Shown here one piece after another: positions 42,987-51,790 of a stretch of 61,372 bases of DNA. This stretch comes from Actinomycetes bacterium. Its GTDB lineage: Bacteria > Actinomycetota > Acidimicrobiia > Acidimicrobiales > Ilumatobacteraceae. The stretch's first letter is position 1. The number at the start of each line of letters is the position of its first letter. The position numbers and the translations under genes were made by a program. The notes beneath the pieces are model-generated. The model did no database searches. It had not been told where the DNA came from and saw nothing but the letters and a program-made list of their open reading frames with translations. The stretch spans positions 1-61,372 of the forward strand of contig JANYKS010000084.1 in the NCBI GenBank assembly GCA_025358125.1, in the 5' to 3' direction.

Positions 42987-45900
42987 ATGACTCGGCGGAT
43001 GGGCCTTCGTCACCATGACGGGATCCACGGCGCAGGGAGCGCTGCAGCAACGATGCTCGATACTTCACATCAGCTCGAAATGGCAGTCTGGTCGGTAGCC
43101 GATGGCCGCGCCGCGGCCGAACAACTCGCGTTGTTCGAAGCCGACACGAGAGCGACGCTGCGCGTGCTCGAACGGCTCATCGACGAGACCGAGGAGAACC
43201 TCGATTCCGTCAGCGGACTGCAGGGTCTGGAGCGCGAACAGGTCGTGGCCGATTTCGAGGATGTGCTCGACGGTCTGTGGGACGCCCACGACCTCCTCGT
43301 CGGCCCGCCGACCGAGCTCCCAGCCGGTGTGGATCAGCCGATCGGTGAGGCCAGGCTGCAGGCATCGTGGGAGGCCGGCAAGCTCGTCGTGTGGGCGGCG
43401 GGGCCGCGCGCCGAGCCGGAGAACAACGAGGAGCTCGCCAATCGACTCGAAGCGATCGGGGGTCCGTCGCTCGGTTGGGCCGTGCACCCCAGCGTGCAAC
43501 TGCCAGGCGGTGGCCGTGCAGAAGCGTTGGCGATTCCGATCAAGGACGCGCTCGGCTGGCTCGTCGCCGTAGGAGGCGGTTTGGGGCGCAGGGGCGTCGG
43601 GCTGAGTGTGGTCTGGCTCGGGCGCGTCGCGCTCGAGGCAGTGCGCCTCGTGGCCCGCGGAGCGTGCGTGCCGACACTGCGTTTCGACAAGCGGCCGAAC
43701 GACCGTCTCGTCGATGCCGCCGTGCGTTGGGTACCGGCAACCGTCGACGAAGCACTCGTGAAGGATCTCGCGGCAGCGATGCCGGGTCCAGTCGTGGTCC
43801 TCGTCCCCGCCGATTCCCGCCACACCACACTTGCGGTGCTCGGCGCCGTGATCGAAGCGATCGTGACCGACGCTGCCCGCCGGCTCGAACTCCCTGCGCC
43901 CCCCCCGACCACGAACTCGGCAGGCGATCTCGCCGAGGCCTTCATCGCCCGGCTCGACGGTTCGTCGTTCACTGTTCCGCTCGGCATCGCCGGCGACATC
44001 TCGAGGCGGCTCGACCAGTGGTCACGGCCGGTCACCTCGCTCGGCCGGCCCAAGCTCGTCGTCCAATTGGCGCCACCCGACACGAGCGACGCGTGGTTCT
44101 TGTCGGTGCTCGGTCCCGGCGCCAAGGCCAGGCTGCTCTCGATCGAGGTCGCACTCGCCGACAGCCGGATGACGAAGCCGCTCGCCGACGAGATGACCCG
44201 TCTGGAACGGATCTTTCCGGTGCTGCTCCGACCGGGTGGTCTGCGCCGCGGCCAGGTCGTGCTCAGCCAGGCAGAGGCGTGGGAGCTGATGACGGTCACC
44301 GGGCCGATGCTGGAAGCCGTCGGCTTCGAAGTGCGCGTGCCGGCTCTCTCGCGGCGCAAGCCGACGCCGTCGCTTCGCCTCTTCACCGAGATCGCCGGCA
44401 ACTCCGTCGTTGGTGCCCATCAGCTCAGCAACGTCCGCTGGTCGGTGCTGTTCGACGATGTCGAGCTGTCGGCTGCCGACGTCGCCCGGCTCGCGACGCA
44501 GGCTCGCCCGCTCGTGCAGTCGCACGGTCGCTGGATCGAGCTCGACCGCGTCGATCTCAAAGAAGCCGCAGCCGCACTCGCCGAGCGCGCGAACACTACC
44601 CAGCTCACCGGCGCCGAGATCCTCCGGCACGGCATCGGGCTCGAGGGTTCACCGCTCCTCGGCGGCGTGACGGTCGAGGGCAGCGGCTGGGCGACCGACC
44701 TGCTGCAGCGCGCCGATCAGATCTCGACCGAGCCGGTCACCCGGCCGCCAGGCTTCGTCGGCGAGCTGCGCAGCTATCAGGCCCAGGCGTTGGCGTGGCT
44801 CGGCTTCCTCGATGCTGCCGGCCTGGGCGGCTGCCTCGCGCTCGACATGGGTCTCGGCAAGACACCGACGATGCTCGCCCACCTCGCCCGGACGCAGGGC
44901 AACGGCCCGGCACTCGTCGTCGCCCCACCGGCGGTCGTTGGCAACTGGGCGGCCGAGGCTGCCCGGTTCACGCCCGGCCTGCGGGTCTTGGTGCATCACG
45001 GTGCATCGCGTTCGTCGGCAGAGGAGCTCGCGACAGAGATCGCCGGCGCCGATGTCGTCATCACCACCTATGGCACGGCTGTTCGCGACGTCGAAGCGCT
45101 CGCGGCTCAGGCGTGGAAACGGCTCGTACTCGACGAGGCTCAGGCGATCAAGAACCCGGCCAACGAGACGGCTCAGCTACTGCGCCGGATCCCGGCCGAA
45201 AGCCGGGTCGCGCTCACCGGAACGCCGGTCGAGAACGGGCTCGGCGACCTGTGGGCCATCCTCGATTTCGCGAATCCGGGTCTGGTCGGCGCGCGGCCCG
45301 CCTTCATCGCCCAGATGTCGGGGGAGGGTGAAGCCGCGCTGCGCGCGCTCAACGGCATTCTCGTGTTCCGGCGCACCAAGAGCGAGCCGGAGGTTGCCGC
45401 CGAATTGCCGGACAAGATCGACGAACTCGACCATTGCAGCATGACGCCCGAGCAGATCGGGCTGTACCAAGCGGTGCTCGACGGCCTTGTCGCGGGCGTC
45501 GCCAACGCCGATGTCGAGCCGAAGCAGGGAGCCATCCTCGCCGCGATCACCGCGCTCAAGCAGATCTGCAATCACCCGGCCGCCTACAACGACGACGGCT
45601 TGGCCCTCACCGGCCGTTCCGGAAAGCTGGCCCGGTTGGAGGAGATCATCGACTCGGTCTTTGCAGCCGGCGAGCGGATCTTGATCTTCACCCACTTCGC
45701 ATCATGGGGACGTCGTCTCGCCGTTCACCTCAGCGAGGTCACCGGCCAACCGATCGCGTGCTACGACGGCAGCCTCGCGCGCGGTACACGCGACCGCATC
45801 GTCCACGAGTTCCAGCAGGGTTCGGGTCCCGGCGCGCTGGTGCTGTCGCTGAAGGCCGGAGGTACCGGCCTCAACCTCACCGCCGCCAGCCATGTCGTGC

Positions 45901-46166
45901 TGTTCGACCGTTGGTGGAATCCGGCGGTCGAGGATCAGGCTCGTGATCGCGCCTGGCGGATCGGCCAGACTCGCACCGTCGTTTCGCACCGGCTGGTCTG
46001 CCCCGGTACCGTCGACGAACGGGTCGAGGAGGTCGTTGCCGGCAAGCGCCACATCGCCGAACTGGTACTGCCCAAGTCGAGCTCGTTGTCGGATCTCAGC
46101 ACCGAGCAACTGCGGGTTGCGCTCGGGCTCCGATCCGACTCACTCCTCACCGGGGACGACGACTGA
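42987..46166 (+). CDS. SNF2-family DNA/RNA helicase (HelZ-like)
   Basis: A protein of up to 1059 residues. The N-terminal 550 residues include an SNF2-associated domain. The ATPase has motif I DMGLGKTPTM, motif II LDEAQAIKNP (DEAQ), motif III ALTGTPVENGLGDLW, then FLVFRRTKSEPEVA-like, and motifs V/VI in SLKAGGTGLNLT and DQARDRAWRIGQTR. This is the same overall architecture as mycobacterial HelZ (Rv2101). It moves along double-stranded DNA using ATP; the cellular role is unknown. Start choice is uncertain: ATG 42987 gives the longest product, ATG 43053 a slightly shorter one with AGGGAG upstream. Confidence 0.88.
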   Translation: MTRRMGLRHHDGIHGAGSAAATMLDTSHQLEMAVWSVADGRAAAEQLALFEADTRATLRVLERLIDETEENLDSVSGLQGLEREQVVADFEDVLDGLWDAHDLLVGPPTELPAGVDQPIGEARLQASWEAGKLVVWAAGPRAEPENNEELANRLEAIGGPSLGWAVHPSVQLPGGGRAEALAIPIKDALGWLVAVGGGLGRRGVGLSVVWLGRVALEAVRLVARGACVPTLRFDKRPNDRLVDAAVRWVPATVDEALVKDLAAAMPGPVVVLVPADSRHTTLAVLGAVIEAIVTDAARRLELPAPPPTTNSAGDLAEAFIARLDGSSFTVPLGIAGDISRRLDQWSRPVTSLGRPKLVVQLAPPDTSDAWFLSVLGPGAKARLLSIEVALADSRMTKPLADEMTRLERIFPVLLRPGGLRRGQVVLSQAEAWELMTVTGPMLEAVGFEVRVPALSRRKPTPSLRLFTEIAGNSVVGAHQLSNVRWSVLFDDVELSAADVARLATQARPLVQSHGRWIELDRVDLKEAAAALAERANTTQLTGAEILRHGIGLEGSPLLGGVTVEGSGWATDLLQRADQISTEPVTRPPGFVGELRSYQAQALAWLGFLDAAGLGGCLALDMGLGKTPTMLAHLARTQGNGPALVVAPPAVVGNWAAEAARFTPGLRVLVHHGASRSSAEELATEIAGADVVITTYGTAVRDVEALAAQAWKRLVLDEAQAIKNPANETAQLLRRIPAESRVALTGTPVENGLGDLWAILDFANPGLVGARPAFIAQMSGEGEAALRALNGILVFRRTKSEPEVAAELPDKIDELDHCSMTPEQIGLYQAVLDGLVAGVANADVEPKQGAILAAITALKQICNHPAAYNDDGLALTGRSGKLARLEEIIDSVFAAGERILIFTHFASWGRRLAVHLSEVTGQPIACYDGSLARGTRDRIVHEFQQGSGPGALVLSLKAGGTGLNLTAASHVVLFDRWWNPAVEDQARDRAWRIGQTRTVVSHRLVCPGTVDERVEEVVAGKRHIAELVLPKSSSLSDLSTEQLRVALGLRSDSLLTGDDD

Positions 46167-46450
46167 TGAATACTCCACAGCGCAAGCGAACGAACCAACG
46201 CCGCCCGGCCCGGCCGAAGGAACACAAGCCGGTCAACATCTGGCGGGCCGTCCCGGCACTGCCCGAACCCGCGCCCATCGTTGCCGCCGACGAGCCGGCT
46301 GCGCTGGTGCGTTCGCTCGGCGATCCGCCATTGTCGGGGAAGAGCGTCGTGTCCGGGCACTATGTGGCCGCGGTGATCGAACGGGCGGCGGCCCTCGCCA
46401 CGGCGCTGGCGACGAGCGCTGACCTGCTGCAACAGCCAAACCCGGACTGA
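46166..46450 (+). CDS. Small basic hypothetical protein coupled to the helicase
   Basis: A 94-residue protein whose ATG overlaps the helicase stop (TGATG), so its synthesis depends on helicase translation. The N-terminal 30 residues are Arg/Lys-rich (QRKRTNQRRPARPKEHKP), which would favour nucleic-acid contact, followed by a Pro-rich stretch and an Ala-rich helix. In other actinobacteria the same position often carries a SWIM zinc-finger gene; no zinc motif is present here. Function unknown. Confidence 0.55.
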   Translation: MNTPQRKRTNQRRPARPKEHKPVNIWRAVPALPEPAPIVAADEPAALVRSLGDPPLSGKSVVSGHYVAAVIERAAALATALATSADLLQQPNPD

Positions 46451-46472
46451 CGCTCGCCGTCGAGCCCGAAAA

Positions 46473-46535
46473 GTGCGGCCGGAAACTGTGGCCGGATCCG
46501 GGTAGCCGGAAATGTGTGGCCGGATCCGGCAGCCG
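46473..46535. repeat. Direct repeat of TGTGGCCGGATCCGG between convergent genes
   Basis: Two exact copies of TGTGGCCGGATCCGG are at 46487-46501 and 46515-46529, with a third, partial GTGCGGCCGGA at 46473. Each contains the palindrome CCGGATCCGG. The region lies between a plus-strand gene ending at 46450 and a minus-strand gene ending at 46536, so it may help terminate transcription. Confidence 0.6.
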
Positions 46536-47891
46536 TCAGGTGACGGGTTCCTTCTCACGGAGGCCGACAAGGATCGCGAGCACGGCCAGCCCGAGCATTG
46601 CGATGATGCCGATCGTGGTGACGATATGCGGCTTGGGCTCGGCCGCCCCGGGGTTGAAGAACGCTGGTGGCGCAGGATGGTCACCCAACTTGGCGAGCGA
46701 GGAAATCCACTGCCAGATGTACAGCGACGCGCCACCGATTGCGAGCCCGATGCCCCACCGGTTCCTGCGGATGAAGCCGATCACTCCGACGAGCGCGACG
46801 AGCCCCATGATCCCGAGCCGGGCGTAGAGCAAGGCGGTCGAGCCGCCGTCCCTGCTCATGTTGTCGGTGAAGGAGGCGTTGTTCTCGGGAACGAGCGGCC
46901 CGGCCGCGGCGGCGATGGCCGCCAGCGCTCCGGCTGCGCAGATGCCGATGTTCAATCGTGCCCGGCCGTCGTTGCCCGACTGGGCGAGCGCGATCAACAG
47001 CCCGATCACGCCGAGACCTGCCGCGCCGACGAGGACCCAGAAGCCGATCCCGGGCTTGCCTTCGTAGAACGTGCCGCCTGCGCCACTGCTCGCGGAGACT
47101 CGGGCGACGGCTTCGGCACCCTTGGAAATTGCGTCCGTCACTGCCCAGATCGCGGCGATGAACGCAGCGAGCCCGAGCGCCGCGCCGCCGGCGAGACCGG
47201 CGCCGAATCGCTGGCCGAGCTTGGCGAGCACGCCTCCGATCAGGATGCAGGCCCCTGCAACGATGATGGCCACCTGGAGGTTCGTCCCGGCCAGGTCGTT
47301 GAGCTTGTAGTCACCGAGGGCGTCGATCGGGGCATCGGACTTGATCGTGAGCATCGGTAGGAACGAGGCGACGATCGCAGCGACTCCGGCCAGCACGGCA
47401 ACGGCGGCGAGCACAGCGGATCCCCTGCCGACCGCCGGCACGGCGGGGACGTACGCTGGTGCGATCACATACCCCGGCTGGCCATCCACCACCGGGTAGG
47501 CAGCGGTGGGCGCCGGGTGAGCCTCGGGGATGTCCCATGCCGGGCCCGTTGGCGCGGGCTGCGGCTGCGGGAATTGGGTGGTCGGGGCGTCGCCGGCCTG
47601 GTGCTCGGCCGGCCAACCACCGCCGGTCCACCCTTGCTGGCCGTTCACCGGAACCGTCTGTTCCACGATGTTGAAGGAGGCTGCAGAGGCGGAGGTAGGT
47701 GCGCCGACATCTGCGACGGTCGGCGGATCGAACGACGGTGGCGCGAAGGCGCCGGCCCGGGCAGGAGGCGGGGACGGAGGAAGCGGAGGTGGAGGAGGTG
47801 TCACCGCCACCTCGGAGGTGACGACAGCGCCGCACTTCTGGCAGACCCGCTGACCCGGTTGCAGCTCTGTATCGCAGCTTGGACAGTTCAT
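46536..47891 (-). CDS. Zinc-ribbon, proline-rich multi-pass membrane protein
   Basis: A 451-residue protein. A zinc-ribbon motif CPSCDTELQPGQRVCQKCG opens the sequence (residues 3-21), followed by about 120 Pro/Ala-rich residues. From ~150 on there are six to seven hydrophobic helices (VLAAVAVLAGVAAIVASFLP, VAIIVAGACILIGGVLAKLG, IGFWVLVGAAGLGVIGLLIA). The ribbon would be on the cytosolic side. Such proteins are common in Acidimicrobiia and other actinobacteria but have no known function. A similar ribbon occurs in the gene at 40921. Confidence 0.65.
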   Translation of the reverse strand: MNCPSCDTELQPGQRVCQKCGAVVTSEVAVTPPPPPLPPSPPPARAGAFAPPSFDPPTVADVGAPTSASAASFNIVEQTVPVNGQQGWTGGGWPAEHQAGDAPTTQFPQPQPAPTGPAWDIPEAHPAPTAAYPVVDGQPGYVIAPAYVPAVPAVGRGSAVLAAVAVLAGVAAIVASFLPMLTIKSDAPIDALGDYKLNDLAGTNLQVAIIVAGACILIGGVLAKLGQRFGAGLAGGAALGLAAFIAAIWAVTDAISKGAEAVARVSASSGAGGTFYEGKPGIGFWVLVGAAGLGVIGLLIALAQSGNDGRARLNIGICAAGALAAIAAAAGPLVPENNASFTDNMSRDGGSTALLYARLGIMGLVALVGVIGFIRRNRWGIGLAIGGASLYIWQWISSLAKLGDHPAPPAFFNPGAAEPKPHIVTTIGIIAMLGLAVLAILVGLREKEPVT

Positions 47892-47945
47892 GCCAACCCC
47901 TCACGGACTGATTCGGTGTACCGAATAGATGGAATCGCGGAGATC

Positions 47946-50000
47946 CTATTCCAAGTCGGGGGTTGGCCACTGCGCAAAGTCGGCAGCGTCGTCGGCCGGG
48001 CCGGTCGCGTATCGTTGGACCATTGCGCGGGCAAGGTAGCTGTCGAACTCCGATGCCGGCAGCGCCCGTGAGTACAGGTGGCCCTGATGGCGAATGCAGC
48101 CGAGCGCAATCAACACATCGGCCTGCGCCCCGGTCTCGACCCCGTCAGCCGTCGCGGTCAGGCCGATCTCGCGAACGAGACCGATGATCGAGCGTACGAT
48201 CGCGCGGTCGTGAGGATGCGCCGTGATCGTGTCGATCGACGTCCGATCGATACGGACCTCGTCGAGCGGCAGTTTGCGGAGCAGGCTCAGCGAGGAGACA
48301 CCGCGGGCGAAATCGTCGAGGCAGATGCGCACGCCACGCACGCGCAGCGAAGCGAGGATGGCAGCGGCGGCGGGGAGGTCGTCGATGACGGCGGACTCGG
48401 TGACGTCGACCGTCAGCAGCGACGGGTCGATGCCCTGCAGCAACGAATCGAGCGGGTTCTCGCGCCATGACCGTTCCGTCGCGCGCGGGGCAAGGTTGAG
48501 CCGGAAGCGGAAGCCCTCTGGCAGACCCAGCATGCTGAGCCGACGCACGAGTGGCCGCGCCTGCTGCATCACATGATCCGTGAGTCGCTCGAGCAGGCCG
48601 GCCTGAGCCGCGACACCGATGAATTCGTTGGCGTTGACGACCGTGCCGTCGCGACGGATCCAGCGGGCAAGCAACTCGGCGCCGACGACCTGACCCGTCG
48701 TCGCATCGACCTCCGGTTGGAAATAGGCAACGATGTCGTCACCGTCGAGCGCTCGCCGCAACGCCTGCTCGCTGTCGACACGCTGATTGAGTTCTGTCCT
48801 GACCGAGCCGTCGAAGACATCGACTCGATTCCTGCCGCCCGACTTGGCCCGGTGCAGGGCCGCATTGGCGTGGCGGAGCAACTCGCTGGAACCCATGCCG
48901 TGACTCGGACCGACGGCGACGCCGATACTGACCGACGACGGCATTTCGCGCCCCTCGGCGTGCACCGGTTGGGCGAGCACCGACGTGATCCTGCTCGCAA
49001 CGGCCAAACTCGCACCGACGTCGCATCCGGGGAGCACCGCGATGAACTCGTCGCCGCCGATCCGCCCGGCGGTTGCCCCTGGATCGATGCTGCGTGCCAA
49101 TCGATCGGCAATGACAGCGATGAATTGATCGCCGCCGCGGTGGCCGAGCGTGTCGTTGATGTGCTTGAACCGATCGAGGTCGATATAGAGCAGCCCGACC
49201 GGAGTCTGGGTGGTCGCGACCGCGAGTGCGCTGTCGAGCGCATCAAGGGCTCCGCGCCGGTTGTACAGGGCCGTGAGGTGGTCGTGGGTCGCCTGGTGGG
49301 TGAGCTGACTGTTCAGTTCGGCAAAGGACTCGTTCGCTCCCTGCAGCAATTCGTGCTCCGCTGCGAGACCATCGATGAGCTGCCGTGTGCGCCACGTCGA
49401 TTCGATCGCTTCGATCACGCTGCGGTTGGAGACCCGATGGATGACCGTCGCGAACACGAGGTAGCCGATTGCCAGCGCGCCGAGGCTGACGAGTCCGACG
49501 TTGTGGGTGAGTGCCAGGGCCACGCTTCCGAGCGTGAACAGAGGCACCTGGAACGCTATGAACAGATCGGTGCGCGCGTTCGTCAGCAGCATCGCGAACG
49601 CGCTGGCGCCATATGCGAACAACGCGAACAACAGCATCGTCTCGGTGTCCTTGGAGTCGGGGACGAAAAGCGCGGCGCCCCACGCCCCCCCGACGCACAC
49701 AGTCGCGAGTCGGATCAGCAAAAGTGTCCGCAGGCCACTGCCACCACAGCGGCGCTCCGCTCGGTACCGCCACCACGCGATCACCGAAATGATCTCGGCG
49801 ATCAGCCCGATTGCAAACCAGTCGACCAGCCGCTCGCGAGAGACACGGTCGTTGAAGGCGGCTCCCGTCACCAGCAGGACGGGCAACACGGCCATGTGAT
49901 TGGGAAGCAGAAGCCGCGCCGCGAGAGCGAGGGACTGTTCGGAGACGCGTTCCAACGGCGCTGCCGCCAAGAGCAGGTCGTCGCCGGCCGCATCGCTCAT
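47946..50000 (-). CDS. GGDEF-EAL cyclic-di-GMP signalling protein with membrane sensor
   Basis: A 684-residue protein with five to six membrane helices in the first 200 residues, then a GGDEF domain with an intact GGDEF site (AGRIGGDEFIAVL), and a C-terminal EAL domain. The diguanylate cyclase site looks functional, and no I-site RxxD is seen at the standard position before it. In the EAL domain, GAELLARW stands where EAL is normal, VRID where LKID is normal (Lys to Arg) and TADGVE where AEGVE is normal; the LDDF pair and Asn/Glu are kept. Phosphodiesterase activity may therefore be weak. The start ATG 50000 is 91 bases from the divergent GluQ-RS gene. Confidence 0.85.
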   Translation of the reverse strand: MSDAAGDDLLLAAAPLERVSEQSLALAARLLLPNHMAVLPVLLVTGAAFNDRVSRERLVDWFAIGLIAEIISVIAWWRYRAERRCGGSGLRTLLLIRLATVCVGGAWGAALFVPDSKDTETMLLFALFAYGASAFAMLLTNARTDLFIAFQVPLFTLGSVALALTHNVGLVSLGALAIGYLVFATVIHRVSNRSVIEAIESTWRTRQLIDGLAAEHELLQGANESFAELNSQLTHQATHDHLTALYNRRGALDALDSALAVATTQTPVGLLYIDLDRFKHINDTLGHRGGDQFIAVIADRLARSIDPGATAGRIGGDEFIAVLPGCDVGASLAVASRITSVLAQPVHAEGREMPSSVSIGVAVGPSHGMGSSELLRHANAALHRAKSGGRNRVDVFDGSVRTELNQRVDSEQALRRALDGDDIVAYFQPEVDATTGQVVGAELLARWIRRDGTVVNANEFIGVAAQAGLLERLTDHVMQQARPLVRRLSMLGLPEGFRFRLNLAPRATERSWRENPLDSLLQGIDPSLLTVDVTESAVIDDLPAAAAILASLRVRGVRICLDDFARGVSSLSLLRKLPLDEVRIDRTSIDTITAHPHDRAIVRSIIGLVREIGLTATADGVETGAQADVLIALGCIRHQGHLYSRALPASEFDSYLARAMVQRYATGPADDAADFAQWPTPDLE

Positions 50001-50090
50001 AGTCCCACGATTCGTGTCAAGTTCACCACAGTCCGTCGAAATCGTAGCCGATCGACGCCGGACCGTCGAGAGTGTCGGCACAATAATCCC

Positions 50091-51038
50091 GTGAGTACCG
50101 GGCTCGTGGGTTCTGGGGCGGGCCGATTCGCACCGTCGCCGACTGGCGAACTGCATCTCGGCAACCTGCGCACCGCCTTGGTGGCCTGGCTGTCGGCGAG
50201 ATCGCAGCGGATGGACTTTGTCGTGCGGATGGAGGACCTCGACCGGGTCACGTCGTCCCGCGACCATGAGGCCGGCCAACTGCACGCCCTCGAATTGCTC
50301 GGTCTCGACTGGGATGCCACGGTGGTGCGCCAGAGCGAGCGATTCGATCGCTACGACGCGGCGATCGAGGAACTGCACGGTCTCGGTCGAACATATGAGT
50401 GTTTCTGTACCCGTCGTGAGATCCGCGAGGCGGTGCGCGCACCGCAGTCGCCCACAGCGCCGGACGGCGCCTATCCCGGCACCTGCCGCGGCCTCACCGA
50501 TTCCGATCGCGCCGCGTTGCGGCGCGAGGGTCGGCTGCCGGCGCTGCGGCTCCGTGCGGACCGCGCAGTGATCGAGATAGATGACGAGATCCGGGGGACC
50601 TTTGCCGGCGTCGTCGACGACGTGGTCCTGCGCCGCAACGACGGTGTGCCCGCATACAACCTCGCGGTCGTCGTCGACGACGCCGCACAAGGCGTCGCCG
50701 AAGTCGTCCGCGGCGACGATCTGCTGTCGTCCACGCCGCGCCAGGTCATGCTGCAGCGCCTGCTCGGCCTGGCGACACCGCGTTACCGCCACGTGCCGCT
50801 CGTGCTCGGTGCTGACGGCGTTCGTCTCGCCAAGCGCCACGGCTCGGTCACCCTCGCCCAACTGAGCCACAAGGGGATCGACGCCTCGGCTGTCCTGTCG
50901 CTGATCGCCGAGAGCCTGGGACTCTGCGTGATCGGCGAGTCGGTGGGCGCGGCCGAACTGATCGATCGTTTCGACCTCCGATCCTTGCCCCGCGGACCGT
51001 GGGTGCTCGCGCCGGACCTGCAACGATCACAACCATGA
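50091..51038 (+). CDS. gluQ: Glutamyl-Q tRNA(Asp) synthetase (GluQ-RS)
   Basis: A 315-residue short paralogue of glutamyl-tRNA synthetase lacking the anticodon-binding domain. GRFAPSPTGELHLGNLRTAL contains the HIGH-type signature (HLGN), FVVRMEDLD the family's third motif and RLAKRHG the KMSKS-type loop. It glutamylates the queuosine base of tRNA-Asp. The start is GTG 50091; upstream open frame lies over the GGDEF gene on the other strand. A 4-base overlap couples it to the next gene. The enzyme needs queuosine in tRNA; queuosine genes are not in the window. Confidence 0.9.
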   Translation: MSTGLVGSGAGRFAPSPTGELHLGNLRTALVAWLSARSQRMDFVVRMEDLDRVTSSRDHEAGQLHALELLGLDWDATVVRQSERFDRYDAAIEELHGLGRTYECFCTRREIREAVRAPQSPTAPDGAYPGTCRGLTDSDRAALRREGRLPALRLRADRAVIEIDDEIRGTFAGVVDDVVLRRNDGVPAYNLAVVVDDAAQGVAEVVRGDDLLSSTPRQVMLQRLLGLATPRYRHVPLVLGADGVRLAKRHGSVTLAQLSHKGIDASAVLSLIAESLGLCVIGESVGAAELIDRFDLRSLPRGPWVLAPDLQRSQP

Positions 51039-51625
51039 GCGACGTGGACGACTTGGCGCGGGTACTCGGCTATGCCGACGCGGTCGACAACTCTGGTTCC
51101 ATCGCGGCCATCGGGCCAGACCTCTTCGTCACCTCGTTCTGGACACCGCAATTCTGCGCGGCGGTCATCCGGGCGGCCGAGGCGGTCGGCGGATTCGAAC
51201 ACCAGCCCGACGACCCGGTTCCCGGCAACGAGGTGTCGCTCGCGGTCATCAGCCCCCGACTGTTCGAGAACGTTCAGATCGATATCGGCGAACGACTGTG
51301 GCCGCAGCTACGCCAGGCTTGGCCGTACATCGACTATCACGGCCTACGCGATGTGTTCGTCATCCGCTACGCGCTGGGCGAGCAGGAGAGCCTCCGCATC
51401 CACCATGATGTCGCCCAAGTCTCGGCCTCGGTCAAACTCAACGATGGGTACGAAGGCGGCGAGCTCGAGTTCCCGCTGCAGGGCGTCACCAACACCGATC
51501 TTGCGGTCGGTTCGGTGCTGGCGTGGCCGTCGCTCGTCACCCATCCTCACCAGACGAATCAACTGCACTCCGGCGTGAAGTACGCGCTCACGATTTGGTG
51601 CGAACTGCCGACCTATCTGTCGTAG
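51035..51625 (+). CDS. 2OG-Fe(II) dioxygenase
   Basis: A 196-residue prolyl-4-hydroxylase-like dioxygenase. IHHDVAQVSASVKLN provides the H-x-D iron ligands, LEFP and WPSLVTHPHQTN the distal part, and the second His plus Lys (HSGVKYALTIW) close the double-stranded beta-helix. It would use 2-oxoglutarate and O2 to hydroxylate a protein or amino acid. The 4-base overlap with GluQ-RS suggests co-regulation, perhaps a tRNA- or translation-related substrate, but that is speculation. Confidence 0.83.
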   Translation: MSDVDDLARVLGYADAVDNSGSIAAIGPDLFVTSFWTPQFCAAVIRAAEAVGGFEHQPDDPVPGNEVSLAVISPRLFENVQIDIGERLWPQLRQAWPYIDYHGLRDVFVIRYALGEQESLRIHHDVAQVSASVKLNDGYEGGELEFPLQGVTNTDLAVGSVLAWPSLVTHPHQTNQLHSGVKYALTIWCELPTYLS

Positions 51626-51790
51626 CGACTCCTCGTTCAGATGAGGACTCCGCCGAGTGGCCTGTACGAAAAGTTGTCGAAATGTTACTCGAAGTGCGCT
51701 TGGTCGACCGATGTCGAGCGGAGTAGCGGGGTAACCTGGACACCCAATGAACCCGAGCGGCGGATCGGCAAACCACGGATCTCGACAATC

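Noticed and set aside
42372..43028. Minus-strand gene opposite the membrane-helix protein and low-GC interval
   Set aside because: Its reading is opposite a well-coupled gene and has no start with ribosome site or recognisable domain.
48573..50090. Long plus-strand frame opposite the GGDEF-EAL gene
   Set aside because: The upper part is a shadow of the minus gene; only the portion from GTG 50091 encodes GluQ-RS.
50001..51023. Minus-strand extension of the GGDEF-EAL gene across GluQ-RS
   Set aside because: GluQ-RS is a clear plus-strand gene and the extension has no domain; MSDAAGDD at 50000 is the natural start.
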